Shown here in pieces: positions 16,933-25,312 of a DNA stretch of 64,000 nucleotides. Source of the DNA: Agrobacterium vitis (GTDB lineage: Bacteria > Pseudomonadota > Alphaproteobacteria > Rhizobiales > Rhizobiaceae). The notes below the pieces were generated by a model that was given only the letters and a program-made list of their open reading frames with translations, ran no database searches and was not told where the DNA came from. A program made the translations under genes and the position numbers. Every line of letters begins with the position of its first letter. Position 1 is the stretch's first letter. The DNA is taken from assembly GCF_013426735.1 (NCBI RefSeq), contig NZ_AP023272.1, positions 248,001 to 312,000 of the forward strand, in the 5' to 3' direction.

Positions 16933-19086
16933 ATGTTGCCTCCCGTTCAAGCTTTATCGCGCACTGCGCCAAATTTTCACGACAGCGCTACCGAGGCCGC
17001 CCTGTCCGACACGGCTATGAGCGGCTTGACGAGCGATAGCATGATCCGGGTGGACCGGGAGGGCGGTTCGGCGATTGCCGGACGCATCAATAACCTCTTG
17101 CTCAACAGCCGGGAAAGCGTGCAGACGGATCTGGCGGAAATCGCCGATCTGGTCGGCCAATCGATCGGGCTGAAGCGTGATCCCGGCGAAACCGACGCGG
17201 CCTTTGCCCAGCGCTTCGCGACAGCCCTTGCCAATCTGGACGACGGCCAAAGAGCACGGCTGCAAACGCAGTTGACCCAAGCGCTGAAAGGATTGCAGAT
17301 CGAGGTCCTGTTGCGGGTTCTACAAAATACCGATGGTCCGGAAGCCGCTTTGCTATCCGCCTATATGGAAATCAAACGCAACAATAGCGGTGATCTGAAG
17401 GCGCTGAACGTGGTGTCGTCCTATAGCCAAAATGGTGCGAGCCCATCCAACCCCCTGCCACCTCAATCCGCCGGGGGCCCGCCAGCATCGGGCCAGACAG
17501 CATCGGGCCAGACAGCGGCGCCGCAAACGTTAAATCCTGCAACAGGGCAACACGTGCCAGCTGCCGGGTTAAGCGAACAGTCTCCTGGCCCGGTTGCGGG
17601 ACAACCCGTAACCGCGGCACTCGCAGCGCAAAGCGCGGCGGTCTCTACCGCGCAACCGCGAGCCGAACAGGCGGCAGTCGTTGCTCAAACCGCGCCGATT
17701 GTGTCGGAACCGGAAGACGTCACCACGAACCGCACGCCATCCACACCAGTTCTTGATAGTACGCAGGCGGAGGAAACTCCGGCCGCTCGCAGCCTTCTGG
17801 CGCAAGCGCCCGCAAACCCTGAAATGGCAGGGCGCCAGACGGCTTTGCAAGCTGTCCGCCCTGAAGCGCTTGCTTCCGCAATGGCGCTGGTAACAAACGA
17901 AACGGCAATGACAGGCGCTGCACCAACCACGGACAACAGGTCAATTGCTGGCCATATGGCTCCTGAAACGGTTATGACCGGCATGGATGACCTGCCGGAG
18001 GAAACAAGCACGGGACTTGCGGCCAAAGCTGCCACGGAGGCAGGCTTGAAAGCGCCAGCTTTCGACCGCAATGGCCAGACTGGAACCTCTGGAATGACCG
18101 GAACGCCAGTAGCCGGGGCGATGGGGAATAGCGCGGCACCGACCCTTGCCACAGGCCTTGCACAGACAGGGCGGGAAGCCGCGATGGATGGCCTGGCGAC
18201 ACAAGCGACGAACCGAGCCTATGGAGCTTTCACCTCATCTGCTCCATTGCAGGATAATCGCCAGGATGCGATCCCGCGCCGCAGCGATGATGGCACTGGA
18301 ATCGATACAATGGTCGCCACCGTGCTGTCTTTGAAGGGCTGGATGGATGTAACAGGAGCATCACTCCAAGCCCCGGCGATGCCGGAAGAGGATTCCGACA
18401 CGGATTTGCTACGCCAAATGTTTTTCCAGACGGAGGATATGCAGGAGAATGAACAGAACGATCTGCACCCTGCGATCAATGCTGATGCCCGCGCCAACCA
18501 GGCTACATTGCTGGAGATAAACCAAAGGCGTTTAAGCCAGATGCAAGCTGGCCAGATGCAGGCGCATTCCTCGGCAAACCAGACACCAGCCGGCGACGCG
18601 CAGGCGGAACTGGTTTCCGTACGGCAAGAAGAGATTATCCGTGAGCAGGCCATTCTATCGCTTGCCGGAGCACAGGCCATAGTGCATGCGTCGGTTTTGC
18701 ATGTGCCGCCCTTCGTGCCGTTTCCGGTGGTGAGCTATCTCGCGGTTCAGGATGAACCCGGTCGCGGCAAGACTGAGACTGTGGATGCCATCGAGGCTCT
18801 GGGCGACGACGACGCGCATCAGGACAACAACGGCCAGCACCAGCGCGACGGCTCTGCCGAGGATGAGGACACGGCGGAAGAAGACAGCGGCAGCGCGGCA
18901 GAAACCCTATCCGAAAGCCAGTCTTATGCCCTGAGCGACGATGTGACGCTTGAAACAGCCGACCGCACTGACGTTCTGGAGCTTGAGACAGAACATTATA
19001 CTGCCCCGACCTTGGCGCTAGCGGCGCCGCAGGAAGACGCCCTACCAGCCGACGCGCTCTATTGGCGGATCGCCGATCTGGCCTGA
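16933..19086 (+). CDS. Large low-complexity, mostly disordered hypothetical protein
   Basis: A 717-residue protein with no signal peptide or clear membrane segment. Residues about 20-150 are predicted helical (INNLLLNSRESVQTDLAEIA, ALANLDDGQRARLQTQLTQA). Residues about 160-500 are Ala/Pro/Gln/Thr-rich and look disordered, with an internal 15-base duplication. The last 200 residues are acidic (AEDEDTAEEDSGSAAE) after a hydrophobic VPPFVPFPVV patch. The start at 16933 has AAGGGA six bases upstream. The layout is reminiscent of flagellar hook-length or secretion-ruler proteins, but I see no FliK C-terminal motif and no flagellar neighbours. A CtrA-like box lies upstream. Function unknown. Confidence 0.65.
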   Translation: MLPPVQALSRTAPNFHDSATEAALSDTAMSGLTSDSMIRVDREGGSAIAGRINNLLLNSRESVQTDLAEIADLVGQSIGLKRDPGETDAAFAQRFATALANLDDGQRARLQTQLTQALKGLQIEVLLRVLQNTDGPEAALLSAYMEIKRNNSGDLKALNVVSSYSQNGASPSNPLPPQSAGGPPASGQTASGQTAAPQTLNPATGQHVPAAGLSEQSPGPVAGQPVTAALAAQSAAVSTAQPRAEQAAVVAQTAPIVSEPEDVTTNRTPSTPVLDSTQAEETPAARSLLAQAPANPEMAGRQTALQAVRPEALASAMALVTNETAMTGAAPTTDNRSIAGHMAPETVMTGMDDLPEETSTGLAAKAATEAGLKAPAFDRNGQTGTSGMTGTPVAGAMGNSAAPTLATGLAQTGREAAMDGLATQATNRAYGAFTSSAPLQDNRQDAIPRRSDDGTGIDTMVATVLSLKGWMDVTGASLQAPAMPEEDSDTDLLRQMFFQTEDMQENEQNDLHPAINADARANQATLLEINQRRLSQMQAGQMQAHSSANQTPAGDAQAELVSVRQEEIIREQAILSLAGAQAIVHASVLHVPPFVPFPVVSYLAVQDEPGRGKTETVDAIEALGDDDAHQDNNGQHQRDGSAEDEDTAEEDSGSAAETLSESQSYALSDDVTLETADRTDVLELETEHYTAPTLALAAPQEDALPADALYWRIADLA
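17485..17514 (+). repeat. 15-base tandem duplication inside the disordered protein gene
   Basis: The unit GCATCGGGCCAGACA occurs twice back to back and encodes two copies of A-S-G-Q-T. It stays in frame and lies in the low-complexity part, suggesting length variation by slippage. Confidence 0.8.
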
Positions 19087-19134
19087 GTTTTTACACATCG
19101 CTCCCATTCTGGCTTTGTACGCAAAGCATTCATA

Positions 19135-20082
19135 TCACGCGCCCAGCAGCCACGCCCAGAACGTGACGGAAAACACACCAAGTGCTGTTGTAATGGTAAT
19201 GGTCGAGGCGGCCAGCGCATGGCCGACCCCAAACCGATTGGCGATCAGCCAGGCGTTAACGCCCGTCGGCACCGAAGACGTCAGCACCAGCGCCATGGTC
19301 CATTCATGCGGCAAATGCAGAAGGTGGCAGGCCATCCACACGGATGCGGGCATCAGAACCAATTTCAGGGCCGAAGTAACGCTGGCAATACCGACATTGC
19401 CGGTGACACGATATTTGGTCAGCGCCATGCCCAGCGAAATCAGTGCTGCCGGCCCGGCCATGGCGGAGATCTGACTGAGCACGGTCTCAATCGTCGCCGG
19501 GATTGGCAGGCCGATCACATGCACCATAAGTCCGATGGCAAGACCAATCACCAGAGGATTGGTGACAAGATTGCGCCCGACCTGGCGCAAGACGGCGAGC
19601 ATTCCCCGCAATTGCACCCCGCTTTCCCGGCGCTCGGCATGTTCCATCAAGACTGTGCCGATCACCATCATCAAAGGCAGATGGACGGCCAGCAGAATGG
19701 AGAGAGCAACAATACCGTCATTGCCAAGCATGCGGCTGACCAGGGGCAGGCCGATGAAAACATTATTGGCAAAGGCTGAGGACACCCCGGCCAGCACGCC
19801 GATCCGCTGGTCGCGGCCAAAAACCCGTGTCGCCACGAGATGGCCGATGGTCCAGGTGACACCTACTCCGGCAAAATAGGCAATCCACAAACGAAAAGGC
19901 GATGCGCCCTGAAAGTCAGCCTGGGTAATCGTATGCAGCAACAGAACCGGCACCGCGACCTTGAAAACAAATTCGCTTAAGGCATCACCGATATCCACGT
20001 TCAGGAACCGGCTGCGCACCAGCGCCCAGCCGGAAAAGATCAGCAGGAAAATCGGCAGGACATTCAAGGTGATTTCGGTCAT
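19135..20082 (-). CDS. AEC family transporter
   Basis: A 315-residue inner-membrane protein of the auxin efflux carrier (AEC) family, with about ten hydrophobic segments in two halves. Family features include FKVAVPVLLLHTI, SSAFANNVFIGLPLV and SSVPTGVNAWLIANRFG. AEC proteins in bacteria export small organic acids such as malonate or related compounds; the substrate here is unknown. It converges on the disordered-protein gene and lies 112 bases downstream of the thioesterase gene on the same strand. Confidence 0.88.
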   Translation of the reverse strand: MTEITLNVLPIFLLIFSGWALVRSRFLNVDIGDALSEFVFKVAVPVLLLHTITQADFQGASPFRLWIAYFAGVGVTWTIGHLVATRVFGRDQRIGVLAGVSSAFANNVFIGLPLVSRMLGNDGIVALSILLAVHLPLMMVIGTVLMEHAERRESGVQLRGMLAVLRQVGRNLVTNPLVIGLAIGLMVHVIGLPIPATIETVLSQISAMAGPAALISLGMALTKYRVTGNVGIASVTSALKLVLMPASVWMACHLLHLPHEWTMALVLTSSVPTGVNAWLIANRFGVGHALAASTITITTALGVFSVTFWAWLLGA

Positions 20083-20194
20083 GTAATCGATCTGTTCCGG
20101 CGGAAGAGCATCTGTGGGGCAGCAGAGAGCCGCAGGTCATGACGCAAAAAGGCGCCGTTGAGGGTTAAACGATCAAATCCCAAACTATGATGTT

Positions 20195-20689
20195 TTAGTC
20201 CTGACCGGACAACTTGACCTGCTTGAAACGATGCTCGAATTCCTGACGCAGGGCGCGACGTTCTCGGGCCGCCTTTTCCCGGCGGATTTTGGCTGGCGTC
20301 TCGGGACAGAAGGACGGAACGGTGGTTGGCTTGCCCTCGGTATCCACGGCAACCATGGTGAAATAACAGGAATTGGTATGGCGGCGTTCACCGGTGCGGA
20401 TTTCCTCCGCCTCGACCCGAATGCCGATTTCCATCGAGGTGCGCCCGGCATAATTGACCGAGGCGCGGAACGTCACCAGTTCGCCGACATGGATCGGCTG
20501 ACGGAACACCACCTGATCCACCGACAGCGTCACCGCATATTGCTGGGAAAAGCGCGAGGCACAGGAATAGGCGACCCGGTCGAGAATATTCAGCAGCGCG
20601 CCGCCATGCACCTTGCCGGAAAAATTCGCCATATCCGGCGTCATCAATACCACCATTTCAAGTTCGCTGGGGTCGTGGCCACGGTCCAT
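20195..20689 (-). CDS. Acyl-CoA thioesterase, hotdog fold (YciA/BFIT type)
   Basis: A 164-residue single hotdog-domain protein. The family core is visible: VVLMTPDMANFSGKVHGGAL with the central helix LLNILDRVAYSCASRFS, then VDQVVFRQPIHVGELVTF and a strand with GRTSMEIGIRVEAE. These enzymes cleave acyl-CoA esters in the cytosol. A charged C-terminal extension (about 35 residues, rich in Arg, Glu and Lys) follows the domain. It is encoded alone between the AEC transporter and the phosphomannomutase. Confidence 0.88.
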   Translation of the reverse strand: MDRGHDPSELEMVVLMTPDMANFSGKVHGGALLNILDRVAYSCASRFSQQYAVTLSVDQVVFRQPIHVGELVTFRASVNYAGRTSMEIGIRVEAEEIRTGERRHTNSCYFTMVAVDTEGKPTTVPSFCPETPAKIRREKAARERRALRQEFEHRFKQVKLSGQD

Positions 20690-20853
20690 CGGTCATCCTT
20701 TTGCAATAAAATCGGTCCTGCAAATGATGTAACCGCAGCAGGCACGCGGCGGAAGAGAAAAGCGCATGATTGTCGCTTCCGCTCCACGGACAGCACCCCG
20801 CCGGGAACCGCATCACCTTGTTTATAGGCTTGATTTACAGGCCTTTGGGTTTG

Positions 20854-22278
20854 TCAATCTGGCCATTTTGCCAGCAAGTCAAGACCTTGGTCCAGCAGAC
20901 TGGCCGCCGCTGCATGGTCGCTTGCCTCAACATAACAGCGCATTTCCGGGGCGTTGCCGGAAGGGCGGAAATGGATGACCCTGTTATCATCGAGCGTCAC
21001 CCGCAAACCATCGATATCGCTGGTTTCGCGCACACCCCCTATAGGCGCCAGGAAACTATGCAGGTTTTCGTCCGAACCGCGCAGAAACGCCATCAGCGCA
21101 CTGCTTTTGTCCAGGGCATAGTGCTCAAGACGGTCAGAAAGAGCAATCGGCAGGCGATAGTCTGACACCACGGCAGAGAGTGCGCGTCCGGCGCTTGCCG
21201 CAGCATAAAGCGCCGCCAGGATAGGCATAACACAATCGCGGGTCGGCAGAGCGGCAAGCCTGCCGTCATGGACGGTGAAATCGGAGGCCAGCATAACGCC
21301 ACCATTCGCCTCAAAGCCGATCACGCCGCTTTCACCCACTGAGAGCGCCGCATTCATGACGGAAATCACATAAGGAGAGCCGACGCGGGTGCGCAGGACC
21401 TTAAAGCCGCTTGCGGCTTCAATGCCCGAATTGGAGGTAACGGGTGTGGCAATCACCTTGGCGCCCAGCAGGTTTGCCGTGATCAGCCCCAGCAGATCGC
21501 CGCGCAACGGCGCGCCCTTTTCATCGGCCACCAGCGGACGGTCGGCATCGCCATCGGTGGAGACGATGGCATCCAGGCCATGCTCGCCTGCCCAGGCGGA
21601 AAGCTTGCCGATTGTGTCCGGGGATACCGCTTCGGTATCAACAGGAACGAAGACCTCTGAGCGTCCCAGCGGCAGGACGGATGCGCCATAGCCCTCAAGC
21701 AGGGTCACCAGCATGTCACGCGCCACGCTGCTATGCTGATAGACGCCGATTTTCATGCCCTTAAAGGCGGCAGGGGGCAAAACCGCCATGTTGCGTTTTA
21801 GAAACAGGTCTACGGCAATGGCGTATCGGTCTTCGCCTGCGCCATGCTCAACGTGGTTAGCGCGCTCATCAGCCGCCAACTCGGCGGCAAGGGCAGTGAT
21901 CGCCTCTTCATCAGCCTTGTCGATTTCTCCATCCGGCCGATAAAATTTGATGCCGTTGCGGTCGGCTGGAATGTGGGAGCCAGTGACCATTAGCGAGGCT
22001 GAACCGATCCTGCTGCCATAAAAGGCCAGCGCAGGGGTGGGAATGGCCCCACAATCGACCGGTACCAGCCCTTCCCGTTGTAGCGCGCCCATGCAGGTGG
22101 CAGCGATTTCCGGGCTGGAGGGGCGAAAATCCTGGCCGATCAGCACGGTCGCGCCCGATTTCGCATAGCCCTTGGCAAGCAGCATTCTGGCAAATGCCGT
22201 CGCATGCAGAGCCGAAACGCTGCCAACCAGGTCCAAAGAGAGACCGCGCAGTCCGCTGGTGCCGAATTTTACCGCCAT
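20854..22278 (-). CDS. Phosphomannomutase/phosphoglucomutase family enzyme
   Basis: A 474-residue alpha-D-phosphohexomutase. The N-terminal KFGTSGLRG motif, the catalytic serine Ser101 (VTGSHIPADRNGIKFY), the metal loop DGDADRPL and the phosphate-binding region near the end (RPSGNAPEMRCYVE) are all present. It interconverts hexose 6-phosphate and 1-phosphate, probably for nucleotide-sugar and polysaccharide synthesis (NoeK/ManB-like). I chose the ATG at 22278 (MAVKFGTSG), with GAGG upstream, over the 12-codon longer frame. Confidence 0.9.
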   Translation of the reverse strand: MAVKFGTSGLRGLSLDLVGSVSALHATAFARMLLAKGYAKSGATVLIGQDFRPSSPEIAATCMGALQREGLVPVDCGAIPTPALAFYGSRIGSASLMVTGSHIPADRNGIKFYRPDGEIDKADEEAITALAAELAADERANHVEHGAGEDRYAIAVDLFLKRNMAVLPPAAFKGMKIGVYQHSSVARDMLVTLLEGYGASVLPLGRSEVFVPVDTEAVSPDTIGKLSAWAGEHGLDAIVSTDGDADRPLVADEKGAPLRGDLLGLITANLLGAKVIATPVTSNSGIEAASGFKVLRTRVGSPYVISVMNAALSVGESGVIGFEANGGVMLASDFTVHDGRLAALPTRDCVMPILAALYAAASAGRALSAVVSDYRLPIALSDRLEHYALDKSSALMAFLRGSDENLHSFLAPIGGVRETSDIDGLRVTLDDNRVIHFRPSGNAPEMRCYVEASDHAAAASLLDQGLDLLAKWPD

Positions 22279-22447
22279 AGGGTCAAGCCTCACTGTCATC
22301 AGGTGATCGCACACATCCTCCGCGCGGTCATCACGCGAGGTGGTTCGATTAAGACTGTTTAAACCAATTCAAAGCAGACGAAAGCATCGTTTATGCATCG
22401 AACCGGATAAGACTGGATTGAAGAGAGGAAATGCCAGGGCCAGAACG

Positions 22448-22568
22448 CAAAAGAGCCCGACGCGGGAGGAGGATGCGTCGGGCTCTTGAACTTGATCGGC
22501 AATTGGGAGGAGGAGTATCGCCGATCCCTTCAAAGCGACACTGGGAGGAGGAGTGCGTCGCTTCGATG
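22448..22568 (-). ncRNA. Alpha-r14 (NfeR1-like) small RNA with three anti-Shine-Dalgarno hairpins
   Basis: On the minus strand three consecutive hairpins each display CCTCCTCCC in the loop: stem AAGCGAC/GTCGCTT (22533-22563), stem GATCGGC/GCCGATC (22494-22526) and a 13-bp stem at 22451-22487 that runs into UUUU, a terminator. This is the architecture of the rhizobial alpha-r14 family, whose Sinorhizobium member NfeR1 affects nodule formation. A -10-like CTATAT lies at 22575-22580 on the minus strand, so the 5' end is near 22568; the -35 is weak. The RNA probably pairs with ribosome-binding sites of target mRNAs. Confidence 0.87.
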
Positions 22569-22580
22569 ATTTCAATATAG

Positions 22581-22979
22581 AGGATTTCCCGGAGATGAAT
22601 ATCGTTAATACCGCATTGCAGCAATGTATTCAGCGCATAGCGAAAACATGAAAATATCGGCGTTTTGCGAAATCTATCAAGAAACGGTGGCTTTTCACCC
22701 TCCATCATCGATCATCCGCTGGCGAATGAGTAGAATTTGCGCACTTCCAAACGAGACGATTGCATAGCCCCCGAATCAAGCGCGGGCGGAGCTGGAGGAT
22801 TGCCACGAGGCCTGGCGGCGCAATGGCCAAGCAGGCACCCCCCCTGCTGAAGGGAAAGCTCGAAAACCAAGCCTGCATGGAGCTTAGAAAGACCCAAAAA
22901 CCGTCCTAGGAAAACCAGATCCTCGCCGATATAAATTTTGCACATCACGTCCGTGGCAAAACAAGCAAAGACCTCATCC
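22581..22979. other. Gap between the sRNA promoter and the sulfatase gene
   Basis: Apart from the sRNA promoter at its left end and the sulfatase leader at its right end, I see nothing I can support. A minus-strand frame at 22712-22945 would give 77 residues but has no ribosome site and is not protein-like. Confidence 0.5.
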
Positions 22980-24506
22980 ATGCAGAAAAAGCCGAATATC
23001 CTGCTGATCACTGCGGACCAATGGCGGGGCGATTGCCTGTCAGCGGTTGGCCATCCCGTGGTGCAGACCCCCAATGTTGACGGGTTGGCGGCAGAAGGCC
23101 TGTTGTTTCACCGGCACTTTGCCGCGGCTGCTCCGTGCTCACCGGCGCGCGCAGCGATCTATACCGGACTTTACCAGATGAACAACCGGGTCTGTCGCAA
23201 TGGCTCACCGCTCGATGCCCGTTTCGACACGGTGGCGCTGGCGGCACGCCGGGGCGGTTACGACCCGACGCTGTTTGGCTATACCGATGTTTCGCCCGAT
23301 CCACGGCGTCTGGCCCCCGCCGACCCACATCTGACCAGTTACGAGGGCGTGTTGCCGGGCTTTACGGTTGGGCAATTGCTGCTGGAAGACGATCGGCAAT
23401 GGCTGAGCTGGCTGAAAACCCGGCGCGGCGGTGCACGGCCCGGGCGCGAACTCCATCAGACCGGACGGGATCGGCCCGTCCAGCCCAATCAGGAACCACC
23501 GGCCTATAGTGCGGAGGAAACCCCGACCGCATTTCTGACCGAAGCTTTCCTGAACTGGCGCGAGGAGCAGACGCAGCCCTGGTTTGCACATATTTCCTTC
23601 CTGCGCCCGCATCCGCCCTTCTGCGTTCCCGAACCCTATAATCGGATGTTTACGCCGGGCATCGGCCCAAAACCGGTGCGTCATCCGACGCTGGAAGCGG
23701 AAATGGCCGTGCATCCTTTGTCGGAACTCATGCTGCCGCATCTGCCGCAATCCTCTTTCATTGCCGGTGCCGAAGGCCGCGTCTGCGACTGGAGTTCCGA
23801 ACAGATCGACGTGATCCGCGCCACCTATTACGGCATGATCGCCGAGGTCGATGCCCAATTTGGCCGAATCGTCGATGCCCTGAAAGACAGCGGCACCTGG
23901 GACGACACAATCATCGTCTTCACCTCCGACCATGCCGAAATGCTGGGCGACCACTGGATGCTGGGCAAGGGCGGTGTCTATGATGGCAGCTATCACATTC
24001 CACTGGTGATCCGCGATCCGGCGAACACTGGCACCCATGGGCAAGTGGTGGGGGCCTTCACCAGCGCCGCCGACCTGATGCCGACGCTGCTGGACCGGAT
24101 GGGCGTCAGCCCGCTCAATCATCAGGATGGCGGCTCTCTGCTGCCTTTTCTGGCTGGCACACAACCAGAGGACTGGCGAGACCACGCATTCTGGGAGTTC
24201 GATTTCCGGGAAGTGGTGACAAATTCCACGGAGAATGCCCTCGGTCTGAAATCCAGCCAGTGCAATCTGGCCGTGATTCGTGACGAAAAGTTCAAATATG
24301 TGCATTTTGCCGGACTGCCGCCGTTGCTGTTCGACCTTCAGGCCGATCCGGGCGAGTTAACCAATCTGGCCGAGGACCCGGCATATGGTGCGATAAGGCT
24401 GCATTATGCTGAAAAGCTGTTATCGCTTCGCGCCGAGCATCTGGACCAGACCCTGGCCTATACCGAGCTTTGCGATGAAGGACCGGTGAGCAATCCGAAA
24501 CTGTGA
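22980..24506 (+). CDS. Sulfatase-family hydrolase, phosphonate monoester hydrolase type
   Basis: A 508-residue alkaline-phosphatase-superfamily enzyme, predicted cytosolic (no signal peptide). The sulfatase signature APCSPARAAIYTG puts the formylglycine precursor at Cys53. Metal ligands are visible in ITADQWRGD at the N-terminus and VFTSDHAEMLGDHWMLGKGG near residue 325. Segments such as GGYDPTLFGYTDVSPDPR and KFKYVHFAGLPPLLFDLQ match the rhizobial phosphonate monoester hydrolase/phosphodiesterase as I remember it. It needs the formylglycine-generating enzyme or a similar maturase, not found here. I chose the ATG at 22980; the frame opens at a TTG 14 codons earlier. Confidence 0.87.
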   Translation: MQKKPNILLITADQWRGDCLSAVGHPVVQTPNVDGLAAEGLLFHRHFAAAAPCSPARAAIYTGLYQMNNRVCRNGSPLDARFDTVALAARRGGYDPTLFGYTDVSPDPRRLAPADPHLTSYEGVLPGFTVGQLLLEDDRQWLSWLKTRRGGARPGRELHQTGRDRPVQPNQEPPAYSAEETPTAFLTEAFLNWREEQTQPWFAHISFLRPHPPFCVPEPYNRMFTPGIGPKPVRHPTLEAEMAVHPLSELMLPHLPQSSFIAGAEGRVCDWSSEQIDVIRATYYGMIAEVDAQFGRIVDALKDSGTWDDTIIVFTSDHAEMLGDHWMLGKGGVYDGSYHIPLVIRDPANTGTHGQVVGAFTSAADLMPTLLDRMGVSPLNHQDGGSLLPFLAGTQPEDWRDHAFWEFDFREVVTNSTENALGLKSSQCNLAVIRDEKFKYVHFAGLPPLLFDLQADPGELTNLAEDPAYGAIRLHYAEKLLSLRAEHLDQTLAYTELCDEGPVSNPKL

Positions 24507-24604
24507 CGTCATGATTTCAGGCGTGGTTCTTGATATTCGGTATCGCTGCACGGCTGTTTCCGCTATAGGCCGCACAAAGACCAAAGAGACAGCAGGAGAC
24601 AGGC

Positions 24605-25231
24605 ATGGCTTCCACCATTCGCTACCATGAAGGCGATATCAGCAGCGAAGACGCGGCGCGCTATACCCGCGCCATCGCCATCGACACCGAAACGCTGGGG
24701 CTTATCCCCCGCCGCGACCGGCTCTGCGTGGTCCAGCTTTCGTCGGGTGACGGCACAGCCGACGTCATTCGCATTGCGCCGGGCCAGCGCCAGGCCCCCA
24801 ACCTGACCGCCCTGCTGGAAGACCCGACCCGGGAAAAAATCTTCCATTATGGCCGGTTCGACATCGCCGTGCTGTTCCATACCTTCGGCGTCACCACCAC
24901 GCCGGTGTTCTGCACGAAAATCGCCTCGCGCCTATCGCGCACCTATACCGACCGGCATGGGTTGAAGGACAATCTCAAGGAAATGCTGGATGTGGATGTG
25001 TCCAAGGCCCAGCAATCCTCGGACTGGGCGGCAGAAACGCTGTCTCCCGCGCAGCTCGAATATGCGGCCTCCGACGTGCTCTATCTGCATGCGCTGCGCG
25101 ACAAGCTGACCGCCCGGCTGGTGCGCGATGGCCGCATGGACCATGCCACCGCCTGCTTCGAGTTCCTGCCCACCCGCGCCAAACTGGACCTGCTGGGCTG
25201 GGAAGAGACCGATATTTTCGCCCATAGCTGA
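24605..25231 (+). CDS. rnd: Short ribonuclease D-like 3'-5' exonuclease
   Basis: A 208-residue DEDDy exonuclease. Exo I is Asp28-Thr-Glu30 (IAIDTETLGL), Exo II has Asp86 (HYGRFDIAVLF) and Exo III has Tyr153 and Asp157 (YAASDVLYLHALRD). The C-terminal HRDC domains of full RNase D (about 370 residues) are absent, so this is the short form found in many alphaproteobacteria alongside the long one. AGGAGA lies upstream of the start. It converges on lepA across a bidirectional terminator. Confidence 0.9.
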   Translation: MASTIRYHEGDISSEDAARYTRAIAIDTETLGLIPRRDRLCVVQLSSGDGTADVIRIAPGQRQAPNLTALLEDPTREKIFHYGRFDIAVLFHTFGVTTTPVFCTKIASRLSRTYTDRHGLKDNLKEMLDVDVSKAQQSSDWAAETLSPAQLEYAASDVLYLHALRDKLTARLVRDGRMDHATACFEFLPTRAKLDLLGWEETDIFAHS

Positions 25232-25253
25232 ACCGGCGTCATCCTGATTGAAA

Positions 25254-25288
25254 AAGGCGGAAAACCTTCTGGTTTTCCGCCTTCTTTG
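25254..25288. terminator. Bidirectional terminator between rnd and lepA
   Basis: A perfect 13-bp stem (AAGGCGGAAAACC at 25254-25266 with 25271-25283) closes a 4-base loop, with T-rich sequence on both outer sides (CTTTGTT on plus, CTTTTTC on minus). It serves both converging genes. Confidence 0.88.
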
Positions 25289-25312
25289 TTAAATGCCGTC
25301 TATTTTGGTCAG

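Noticed and set aside
16933..19086. Flagellar hook-length control protein FliK/MotD
   Set aside because: Low-complexity composition is similar, but the conserved C-terminal FliK domain and flagellar neighbours are missing.
22712..22945. Minus-strand frame of 77 codons before the sulfatase gene
   Set aside because: No ribosome site, Pro/Gly-rich low-complexity middle, and it overlaps the likely leader of the sulfatase gene.
23205..24305. Minus-strand open frame of 366 codons across the sulfatase gene
   Set aside because: It lies fully antisense to a gene with clear sulfatase motifs; its His/Gln/Arg-rich product is typical of reverse frames in GC-rich DNA.
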